From assembly GCA_016765235.1 (NCBI GenBank), contig JAESQH010000024.1:1-6453 (forward strand): a stretch of DNA of 6,453 nt, given 5' to 3'. The notes beneath the pieces were generated by a model, which was not told the DNA's origin, made no database searches, and saw only the letters and a list, made by a program, of their open reading frames with translations. A program made the translations under genes and the position numbers. Below are positions 1 to 5,386 of this stretch, piece after piece; within the stretch, counting starts at the first letter, position 1, and the number at the start of each line of letters is the position of its first letter. The DNA is from Paracoccaceae bacterium (GTDB lineage: Bacteria; Pseudomonadota; Alphaproteobacteria; Rhodobacterales; Rhodobacteraceae).

Positions 1-393
1 TCGGTGAGTGGTTCACCGCAGGTCTGGGCTGAGCGAGCCGTTGCCAAGGCGCGGGAATATGGTGCTGACCGGTTGGTGGCGGAGGTGAATCAGGGCGGTG
101 AACTGGTAGAATCTTTGGTGCGATCAATTGATCCGCTGGTGCCATATCGTGCCGTCAGGGCGTCACGCGGGAAAGCGGCGCGGGCGGAACCGGTGGCGGC
201 TTTGTACGAGCAAGGGCGTGTGTTTCATTGTGGTGGGTTTGCGGAGTTAGAGGACCAAATGTGCGCGATGACGGTGTCGGGGTTTACTGGCAAGGGTAGC
301 CCTGATCGCGTCGATGCGCTGGTCTGGGCGATTACGGATTTGATGATTGCACCGGCGCTGCATTTTCAGCGGCCGCGCGTGCGTGGACTTTAG
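1..393 (+). CDS. GTA terminase large subunit (orfg2-like), C-terminal part
   Basis: This is the 3' end of the DNA-packaging ATPase/nuclease. The reading frame is open from base 1, so the gene begins upstream; the 130 codons visible end at TAG 391-393. Seen: a conserved VAEVNQGGELV stretch (window residues 26-36), a basic SRGKAARAEP segment (55-64) and SPDRVDALVWA (100-110), whose Asp pair is typical of the last metal-binding motif of the RNase H-like terminase nuclease. The Walker ATPase domain lies outside the window. In the family this subunit docks on the portal, pumps DNA into the prohead and cuts it; in GTAs it packages host DNA by headful. The portal gene follows after 17 bases. Nothing suggests damage. 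The GTG at 4-6 is internal and is not taken as a start. Confidence 0.93.
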   Translation, partial: SVSGSPQVWAERAVAKAREYGADRLVAEVNQGGELVESLVRSIDPLVPYRAVRASRGKAARAEPVAALYEQGRVFHCGGFAELEDQMCAMTVSGFTGKGSPDRVDALVWAITDLMIAPALHFQRPRVRGL

Positions 394-410
394 ATGGGGA
401 GCGTAGGGTA

Positions 411-1571
411 ATGGTTTTGCAATTTTTTAAGTCGATGAGTGGTGGCGAGGAGAAAGCCTCGGCGGCGGCACCGGTGATTGCGTTTCATGGGTCGGGGAGG
501 GCTGTATGGTCCGCGCGCGACACGGCGAGTTTGACGCGCACCGGTTTTACTGGAAATCCGGTGGGGTTTCGATGTGTGAAGATGATTGCAGAGGCGGCGG
601 CGGTGCCGGTTTTGTTGCAGGATTTGGAACGTCGGTATGACGCTCATCCGTTGCTGTCGCTTCTGGCACAGCCCAATCAAGGACAGGGTTCTGCCGCTTT
701 GTTCGAAGCGTTTTACGGGCAATTGTTGTTGTCTGGCGACGGGTATCTAGAGGCGACAGGAGAAGATCGCCCGCATGAATTGCATGTGCTGCGGTCTGAC
801 CGAATGTCTGTTGTGCCGGGGGCGGATGGTTGGCCAGTGGCATATGAATATAAGGTCGGGTCGCGCAAGCATCAGTTTGATATGCGGGGGGATTTTGCAC
901 CGATTTTGCATGTGAAGGCGTTTCATCCGCAGGACGACCATTACGGATTGTCTCCGATGCAGGCGGCCGGAGCGGCGTTGGATGTGCATAATTCAGCGTC
1001 AAAATGGTCGAAAGCGTTGCTGGATAACGCCGCGCGACCTTCGGGGGCGATTGTTTACAAGGGTGCTGACGGTATGGGGGCGCTGGCCACGGACCAGTAT
1101 AATCGGCTGGTGGATGAGTTGGAGAGCCATCATCAAGGGGCACAGAATGCGGGGCGCCCGATGTTGTTGGAAGGCGGGTTGGACTGGAAACCGATGGGGT
1201 TTTCACCGTCAGATATGGAGTTCCAGAAGACCAAGGAAAGTGCGGCGCGCGAAGTCGCGCTGGCCTTTGGTGTGCCGCCAATGTTGCTGGGTTTCCCCGG
1301 GGATAATTCTTATGGGAATTATCAGGAAGCAAACCGGGCGTTCTATCGTTTGACGGTTCTGCCGCTGGTGGCCAAGACTTTGGAAGCTTTGACCGGATGG
1401 TTGGGGCCATTGTTTGGTGAAGGTTTGGTCGTGAAGGCGGATTTGGATGGCATTCCGGCGTTGGCGGCAGAACGGGAAGCGCAGTGGCGTCGGATTTCCG
1501 GAGCCGAGTTCTTAACGTCTGCGGAGAAACGGCAAATGTTGGGGCTGCCTAAGCTGGCGGACGATGAATGA
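411..1571 (+). CDS. HK97-family portal protein (GTA orfg3-like)
   Basis: This 386-residue protein has the size of RcGTA gp3 and HK97-type portals. It should form the dodecameric ring at the capsid vertex through which terminase pumps DNA and on which the neck is built. Seen: a near N-terminal GNPVGFRCVKMIAEAAA region, HVKAFHPQDDHYGLSP (residues about 163-178), and an SAAREVALAFGVPPMLLG helix-turn region followed by NSYGNYQEANRAFYR, both strongly characteristic of the family. The last 50 residues are acidic and helical, as expected of the wing/crown end. Start: ATG 411 with only a weak purine-rich site upstream. The TGA at 1569-1571 overlaps the next ATG as ATGA, implying translational coupling to g3.5. 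No frame disruption is seen. Confidence 0.97.
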   Translation: MVLQFFKSMSGGEEKASAAAPVIAFHGSGRAVWSARDTASLTRTGFTGNPVGFRCVKMIAEAAAVPVLLQDLERRYDAHPLLSLLAQPNQGQGSAALFEAFYGQLLLSGDGYLEATGEDRPHELHVLRSDRMSVVPGADGWPVAYEYKVGSRKHQFDMRGDFAPILHVKAFHPQDDHYGLSPMQAAGAALDVHNSASKWSKALLDNAARPSGAIVYKGADGMGALATDQYNRLVDELESHHQGAQNAGRPMLLEGGLDWKPMGFSPSDMEFQKTKESAAREVALAFGVPPMLLGFPGDNSYGNYQEANRAFYRLTVLPLVAKTLEALTGWLGPLFGEGLVVKADLDGIPALAAEREAQWRRISGAEFLTSAEKRQMLGLPKLADDE

Positions 1572-1801
1572 GCCGGCGAAGCGGCGGATCAAAGTACCTC
1601 TATGAGCCGTTTGATGCGGCGAGTGCACGGATAGAGGCGCATGAACGAGTTTTCGATGAGCGCTGGCATGGGCTGGAGCGTCGGTTACAGGCGATAGAGG
1701 GCATGCTTGAACGGCTTGAACGACGTCTTTGGTTGGCCGTTTATGGCGCTGCTGCTATGTTTTCAGTAGATGTGGTCTATGGTCTAGTTACGCGTGTGTA
1801 A
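1568..1801 (+). CDS. GTA head-formation small protein (orfg3.5-like, rcc01685 type)
   Basis: This 77-residue protein matches in position and architecture the g3.5 product of RcGTA, a family named in databases as a GTA head-formation protein. Its biochemical role is not settled. Seen: a short basic N-terminus, a YEPFDAASAR segment (residues 12-21), then a heptad-like charged helix with repeated Glu/Arg/Leu (about 18-54, including GLERRLQAIEGMLERLERR) likely to form a coiled coil. A hydrophobic stretch follows (about 54-74, LWLAVYGAAAMFSVDVVYGL) that could be a membrane segment or buried helix. It starts within the portal stop (ATGA at 1568-1571). A 52-base AT-rich gap follows before the protease start. 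A holin-like reading is possible from the shape alone, but the position favours head assembly. Confidence 0.82.
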   Translation: MSRRSGGSKYLYEPFDAASARIEAHERVFDERWHGLERRLQAIEGMLERLERRLWLAVYGAAAMFSVDVVYGLVTRV

Positions 1802-1853
1802 AGTCGAAAATAATCGATTAATGCAAGTATTAGGAATATGCGAAGGAAAATAC
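1802..1853 (+). other. AT-rich spacer between g3.5 and protease with a 10-bp palindrome
   Basis: This 52-base gap is exceptional in an operon whose neighbours mostly overlap or nearly touch. By hand count, bases 1801-1860 are about 28% G+C and 1861-1920 about 35%, against about 55% in 1681-1740. It contains the perfect palindrome TAATCGATTA at 1811-1820. I do not see a convincing -35/-10 pair. Confidence 0.5.
1843..1847 (+). promoter_or_regulatory. Ribosome binding site deciding the protease start
   Basis: AAGGA lies 6 bases before ATG 1854. The alternative in-frame GTG at 1794 overlaps the end of g3.5 and has no such site. It would also add 20 residues lacking similarity to the protease family, so ATG 1854 is preferred. 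Confidence 0.75.
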
Positions 1854-2402
1854 ATGAATTATGAAAGTAATTTGGGAACATTAGAGACGAAATTTTGTGG
1901 TTTTGACGCGAATATCGAGTTGAATGATAGCGCAGAGATCGCCGGCTATGCATCTTTGTTTAATGCTGAAGATAAAGGTGGAGATGTTGTGCAAAAGGGG
2001 GCTTATGCGGCTTCTTTGAAGCGGCTTTCCATGGCTGGTGGCAAAGTGAAAATGCTTTGGCAACATGATCCAATGCAGCCGATTGGTGTTTGGGATGAAA
2101 TTTACGAGGACGACAAGGGTCTGTTTGTTAAGGGGCGTTTGTTAACCGAAGTGCAGGTCGGGCGTGAGGCGATGGTGTTGCTTCAAGCCGGGGCGATTGA
2201 TGGGTTGTCTATAGGCTATCGTACTGTTCGTGCGGAGAAATCTGCGAAGGGGCGGTTGTTGCATGAAATTGAACTCTGGGAGGTGTCGATGGTCACCTTC
2301 CCGATGCTTTCGGAGGCCCGTGTGGCGCCTTCGGATGATGAGGCGGCGCTGGCGCAAAGTCTGGCTGAAACCTTTCGACAGGCCCGCGACCTGCTGGCCT
2401 GA
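1854..2402 (+). CDS. HK97-family prohead protease (GTA orfg4-like, peptidase family U35/S78)
   Basis: This 182-residue protein has the expected length for the short prohead proteases. These act inside the prohead to remove the capsid scaffolding domain and then themselves. Seen: EIAGYASLFNAEDKGGDVV (residues 29-47), the catalytic-His motif MLWQHDP (His71) and the catalytic-Ser motif IDGLSIGY (Ser119), followed by LHEIELWEVSMVTFPM (136-151), a hallmark of the family. The third triad residue cannot be fixed by eye; Glu143 is one candidate. Start ATG 1854 is chosen for its Shine-Dalgarno site; GTG 1794 is an alternative. The first ~25 codons are strikingly AT-rich compared with the rest of the cluster. 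The capsid gene, its presumed substrate, follows after 23 bases. Confidence 0.95.
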   Translation: MNYESNLGTLETKFCGFDANIELNDSAEIAGYASLFNAEDKGGDVVQKGAYAASLKRLSMAGGKVKMLWQHDPMQPIGVWDEIYEDDKGLFVKGRLLTEVQVGREAMVLLQAGAIDGLSIGYRTVRAEKSAKGRLLHEIELWEVSMVTFPMLSEARVAPSDDEAALAQSLAETFRQARDLLA

Positions 2403-2425
2403 ACGTATTTACCAAAGGAAATTTT

Positions 2426-3622
2426 ATGCGTGACAAAGAAATGAAGTCCCGTAGCGGTGCTGCTACGGGGGGATCCCATGCTGTCGAGGTGAAGGCAGCG
2501 ATGAATGAATTCCTGAGTGAATTCAGCGGGTTCAAAAACGAAATTAAATCAAAACTTACTGAACAGGAAGAACGTTTGAATATGTTTAATGCTAAATCAC
2601 TTTCCACTTCGCGCCCGGCACTTTCCACAACAACAGAAGTGGGTATTCCGCACAAGAAGGCGTTTTCGGCATACCTTCGCAGTGGCGACGACGAGGCGTT
2701 GCGTGGACTTCCAGTGGAAGAAAAATCGCTTTCAACGGCTGTTTCGGCTGACGGTGGGTATCTGGTCGACCCACAGACTGCGGACCAAATCACGGGTGTG
2801 CTGCGTGGGGCGTCTTCCATTCGCTCAATCGCGAATGTGGTGCAGGTGGAATCTACGGCTTACGATGTGCTGGTGGACCATACGGATATCGGCGCAGGCT
2901 GGGCCTCGGAAACCGGTATGGCGGCAGAGACCGGTACGCCACAGGTTGAACGAATCTCTATTCCTTTGCTCGAGTTATCCGCACTTCCTAAGGCATCGCA
3001 ACGTCTGTTGGATGACACGGCATTTGACGTTGAAGGCTGGCTGGCAACACGGATTGCAGATAAGTTTAGCCGCGCCGAGGGTGTGGCATTTATCAGTGGT
3101 GACGGCGTTGATAAGCCGAAGGGTTTCTTGACGTATACGGCGCTGGACAATGCGGTTTGGACCTGGGGGAATCTGGGATATGTGGCGACGGGCGCAACGG
3201 GTGATTTTGACGGGATCGATCCTGCAGATTCGATCGTTGATCTAGTGTACTCGCTTGGTGCGCGATACCGTGCGAATGCGGTGTTTGTGATGAATTCCAA
3301 GACGGCGGGTGCGGTTCGCAAGATGAAGGACGCTGATGGTCGGTTCCTTTGGTCTGACGGGTTGGCGGCAAGTGAACCGGCACGCTTGATGGGGTATCCG
3401 GTGCTGATTGCCGAGGATATGCCGGACATTGCAGTGGATGCTACAGCCATTGCTTTTGGTGACTTTTCAGCGGGTTACACCGTTGCAGAGCGCCCTGATT
3501 TGCGGATCTTGCGCGATCCGTTTAGTGCTAAACCACATGTGTTGTTCTATGCGACGAAGCGTATTGGTGGCGATGTTAGCGACTTCGCCGCGATCAAACT
3601 ACTGAAATTCTCGCTAACGTAA
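2426..3622 (+). CDS. Phage/GTA major capsid protein, HK97 fold (orfg5-like)
   Basis: This 398-residue precursor matches the RcGTA gp5 length. Seen: a charged helical N-terminal region (residues about 18-55, ending KSKLTEQEERLNMF) that resembles the HK97 delta/scaffolding domain, then a low-complexity Ser/Thr linker (57-72). The fold proper begins near SADGGYLVDPQ (107-117). Further family landmarks are the E-loop region GWASETGMAAETGTP, then LPKASQRLLDD, and a C-terminal half with FVMNSKTAGAVRKMKD, LMGYPVLIAEDMP and IAFGDFSAGY. The prodomain is probably removed by the neighbouring protease; the K100/S101-L junction resembles HK97's K103/S104-L site. The E-loop has no Lys where HK97 has its cross-linking Lys169, so covalent chainmail is unlikely. 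Start ATG 2426 has AAAGGAA at 2414-2420. A terminator-like hairpin follows the TAA. Confidence 0.97.
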   Translation: MRDKEMKSRSGAATGGSHAVEVKAAMNEFLSEFSGFKNEIKSKLTEQEERLNMFNAKSLSTSRPALSTTTEVGIPHKKAFSAYLRSGDDEALRGLPVEEKSLSTAVSADGGYLVDPQTADQITGVLRGASSIRSIANVVQVESTAYDVLVDHTDIGAGWASETGMAAETGTPQVERISIPLLELSALPKASQRLLDDTAFDVEGWLATRIADKFSRAEGVAFISGDGVDKPKGFLTYTALDNAVWTWGNLGYVATGATGDFDGIDPADSIVDLVYSLGARYRANAVFVMNSKTAGAVRKMKDADGRFLWSDGLAASEPARLMGYPVLIAEDMPDIAVDATAIAFGDFSAGYTVAERPDLRILRDPFSAKPHVLFYATKRIGGDVSDFAAIKLLKFSLT

Positions 3623-3635
3623 GTTGGCTTGAGTG

Positions 3636-3658
3636 CCCGCTGGTTTAAGCGGGTTTTT
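3636..3658 (+). terminator. Rho-independent-type terminator or attenuator after the capsid gene
   Basis: A perfect 6-bp GC-rich stem CCCGCT/AGCGGG (3636-3641 with 3648-3653) with a 6-base loop (GGTTTA) is followed directly by TTTTT (3654-3658). It begins 13 bases after the capsid stop. The co-directional adaptor and tail genes must still be made, so it is more likely a partial terminator that raises capsid over neck transcript, or an mRNA 3'-end stabiliser, than an absolute stop. The stem is short, so efficiency may be modest. Confidence 0.72.
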
Positions 3659-3715
3659 GCACCCCTGTATCTTCTGGCTTTTGCTGCTCCCTCCGCGTGG
3701 GCGATGCAGGGGTGT
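3659..3715 (+). other. Long imperfect hairpin directly downstream of the terminator
   Basis: The arm 3659-3671 (GCACCCCTGTATC) pairs with 3703-3715 (GATGCAGGGGTGT) over 13 positions: 11 Watson-Crick and 2 G-T pairs, with a 31-base loop. It fills most of the gap between the terminator and the next gene. The GCAC at its 5' edge (3659-3662) could instead pair with GTGC at 3633-3636, which flanks the terminator stem, so the two structures may compete. Function is unknown; RNA folding would be needed to rank the alternatives. Confidence 0.45.
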
Positions 3716-3745
3716 GTCTGAATTTCCCCTAATGTGAGGTCGCGA

Positions 3746-4051
3746 ATGAGTGGATATTTCCTGAAAGACCCTAACTCGGAACTGGAGCTGTCGGTGGATT
3801 GGCGCGCCGGATATCTTCAACAAGGTGAACGGGTTAGCGATGATTTAGGCTGGTCTATTCGACCGGTCGAGGATGTACCGGACGAGTTGAGGGTCGTGTT
3901 GCAGGAATGTGGGGCTGCGCGATCAACTGCGACGTTTGAGGGCGGGATTCCAGGGCGGATTTATATGGTTTCAAGCAGAATATTGACGACGCTGGGGCGC
4001 GAATTGGAACGAACACTGATGTTTCGGGTTAAAGAGAGGGAATTGCCATGA
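3746..4051 (+). CDS. Small Ig-like phage structural protein, similar to proteins named 'phage fiber-tail adaptor'
   Basis: This 101-residue protein lies between capsid and adaptor genes, where RcGTA as I know it has no gene. Seen: an N-terminal FLKDPNSELELSVDWRAGYL segment (residues 5-24), a second Trp in the GWSIRP strand (35-40), an alternation of short predicted beta-strands (TATFEGGIPGRIYMVSSRI, 61-79) and a final RELERTLMFRVKER strand (85-98). This pattern, opening with F-L-K-D-P-x-S and D-W and closing R-x-L-x-x-R-V, is that of small Ig/beta-sandwich proteins found beside capsid or neck genes in many phages. A decoration, head-fibre base or neck-collar role is inference. ATG 3746 is chosen because GAGG (3736-3739) sits 6 bases upstream; in-frame GTG 3734 lacks a site. 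Its stop overlaps the next start as ATGA. Confidence 0.8.
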   Translation: MSGYFLKDPNSELELSVDWRAGYLQQGERVSDDLGWSIRPVEDVPDELRVVLQECGAARSTATFEGGIPGRIYMVSSRILTTLGRELERTLMFRVKERELP

Positions 4052-4626
4052 TGTTAGAAGAATTAACGGCGGTTGCGACGACTGATTTGCCGGTTCGTGC
4101 GTTTGCAGAGCACTTGAAACTGGGCAGTGGGTTTGCGGATGATGGATCCGAGGATGCGATTCTGGAGGTGTGCTTGCGGTCTGCGATGGCGGCCATTGAG
4201 GTGCGGATTGGCAAAGCGTTGATGACACGGATTTTCAGTTGGGAGCTGACGCGATGGCGTGCGGACGGTGTGCAGGTGTTACCGATTGCGCCAGTTGTGG
4301 CGGTAAATGGTGTGACTTTGGTGGATCGGGCGGGTGCCGAGACTGTCGTGGATGCCGCGGCCTATGTGCTGGAGCGGGATAGCCAGCGACCCAAGATTAT
4401 TGGGAACCTGCCGAGTATTCCTGATGGTGGGCGTGCGGTTCTGACGTTTGATGCCGGATTTGGCGCTTGGGATGATGTGCCCGCCGATTTGCGCCACGCG
4501 GTGCTGCTGCAAGCGGCAGGGTTTTACGAAAATCGGGCGGGCGAGGGGCGCGTCAACGGGATGCCGTTTGGCGTCAGTGCGTTGATCGAGGCTTATCGCC
4601 CCATTCGGATCGGGGGTGCGTGGTGA
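4048..4626 (+). CDS. Head-tail connector/adaptor protein (GTA orfg6-like, phiE125 gp8 family)
   Basis: This 192-residue protein has the usual length for the GTA adaptor, which forms a ring beneath the portal. Seen: an N-terminal helical part with HLKLGSGFADDGSEDAILEVCLRSAMAAIE (residues 22-51), the characteristic start of phiE125 gp8/HK97 gp6-like connectors. A beta-rich middle follows (VQVLPIAPVVAVNGVTLVD), then FDAGFGAWDDVPADLRHAVLLQAAGFYENR (134-163), a strongly diagnostic C-terminal helix in which D-V-P-x-x-L-R-x-A is conserved. It starts at ATG 4048 within the previous stop, with GAGAGGG (4034-4040) upstream, and ATG 4051 is a possible second start. Its stop overlaps the stopper start. 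Confidence 0.93.
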   Translation: MMLEELTAVATTDLPVRAFAEHLKLGSGFADDGSEDAILEVCLRSAMAAIEVRIGKALMTRIFSWELTRWRADGVQVLPIAPVVAVNGVTLVDRAGAETVVDAAAYVLERDSQRPKIIGNLPSIPDGGRAVLTFDAGFGAWDDVPADLRHAVLLQAAGFYENRAGEGRVNGMPFGVSALIEAYRPIRIGGAW

Positions 4627-4955
4627 AGGTTAATCTTTCGCGCAAACTGGTGCTTGAGGAACGCACGAACACACCAGATGGGAAGGGTGGTTTCGCCGTT
4701 GGCTGGCAGGTTATGGGCGTCGTTTGGGCGGATGTTAATGCGCGCTCTGGTCGCGAGGCGCTGGTGCGCGCACGGGATATTTCGCGCGTACGGTATCGGA
4801 TTATTGTACGGGGGGCGCCGGTTGGGGCGGCATCGCGGCCACGACCGGATCAACGATTTCGCGAGGGAGATCGGGTGTTTTCAATTTTGGCGGTGGCGGA
4901 ATTTGATCCGGCGGGCCGTTGGCTGGAATGTTGGGCAGAGGAGGGCAAGGGATGA
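4623..4955 (+). CDS. Head-tail joining/stopper protein (GTA orfg7-like, SPP1 gp16 superfamily)
   Basis: This 110-residue beta-barrel-type protein is expected to close the neck channel after packaging. Seen: an N-terminal strand LSRKLVLEERTNTPDGKGGF (residues 4-23), GWQVMGVVWADVNARSGRE (27-45; W-A-D-V and the following G-R-E are typical), YRIIVRG, then RPRPDQRFREGDRVFSILAV and a final WLECWAEE. All are landmarks of the Phage_H_T_join family. Start: GTG 4623 overlaps the adaptor stop as GTGA and has GGGGG 6 bases upstream (4612-4616). GTG 4620 is directly in frame and would add one residue. The stop overlaps the next ATG as ATGA. Confidence 0.92.
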   Translation: MKVNLSRKLVLEERTNTPDGKGGFAVGWQVMGVVWADVNARSGREALVRARDISRVRYRIIVRGAPVGAASRPRPDQRFREGDRVFSILAVAEFDPAGRWLECWAEEGKG

Positions 4956-5371
4956 GCGTGGCATTATCCGGTGCGCTTCAGGGCGCGATATATTCTGCAT
5001 TAACCGGGGATGCGGCGTTGGTCGCGCTGGTTGGGGCAGAGATTTATGACGCGCCGTTGCCTTCCGGCGGCGTGTTGCCTTTAGGCGAGCAAGTGACGTT
5101 GGGCGAAGAAGTGGTGAAGCCGTTTAGTTCGGCCACGTCCAGCGGTGGAGTGCATGATTTTGACGTTGTTGTGCACTCAACCGCGAACGGATTCGCGGCA
5201 GCAAAGTTGGTTGCGGCGGCGGTTTCGATTGTGTTGGAAGATGCGGATTTTGCTGTGGCAGGTGGGCATTTAGTGTCGCTTCGTTTTTTGAAGGTTAAGG
5301 CCAAGCGCAGCACTGCCCCCGAATTGAGGCGAATTGAAATGCGGTTTCGGGCCGTTGTCGAAGATATTTAA
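4952..5371 (+). CDS. Tail terminator/completion protein, DUF3168 family (GTA orfg8-like)
   Basis: This 139-residue protein matches the DUF3168 tail-terminator family, which caps the tail tube and joins it to the neck. Seen: an N-terminal helix LSGALQGAIYSALTGDAALVALVG (residues 5-28), IYDAPLP, VTLGEEVVKPFSS (family motif with L-G-E), a central HDFDVVVHSTANGFAAAKLVAAAVSIVLED segment in which F-x-V-x-V-x-S and the following helix are diagnostic, and the C-terminal RRIEMRFRAVVED strand. ATG 4952 overlaps the stopper stop (ATGA). An in-frame ATG at 4928 and a TTG at 4919 lie inside the previous gene and are rejected. The stop is TAA 5369-5371. Tail protein follows after 15 bases. Confidence 0.93.
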   Translation: MSVALSGALQGAIYSALTGDAALVALVGAEIYDAPLPSGGVLPLGEQVTLGEEVVKPFSSATSSGGVHDFDVVVHSTANGFAAAKLVAAAVSIVLEDADFAVAGGHLVSLRFLKVKAKRSTAPELRRIEMRFRAVVEDI

Positions 5372-5386
5372 TCAAAGGATTACAAG

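Noticed and set aside
122..133. Perfect 12-bp palindrome GATCAATTGATC.
   Set aside because: It lies inside conserved terminase codons (R-S-I-D-P) with no partner sites nearby; chance is sufficient.
547..1410. Long open frame on the minus strand opposite the portal (287 codons).
   Set aside because: It is antisense to a clearly conserved portal gene. Its translation is Pro/Arg/His-rich with no recognisable family, the usual result of codon bias on the coding strand.
1794..1853. In-frame GTG 1794 as the protease start, adding 20 residues.
   Set aside because: It has no ribosome site, overlaps g3.5, and the added residues do not resemble prohead proteases. ATG 1854 has AAGGA at good spacing.
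1802..1853. Possible internal promoter in the AT-rich gap.
   Set aside because: No pair of -35/-10-like hexamers at acceptable spacing could be found by eye; AT richness alone is not enough.
3681..3735. TTGCTG and TAATGT as promoter elements before the Ig-like gene.
   Set aside because: They are more than 40 bases apart, far beyond the normal 16-18 base spacing.
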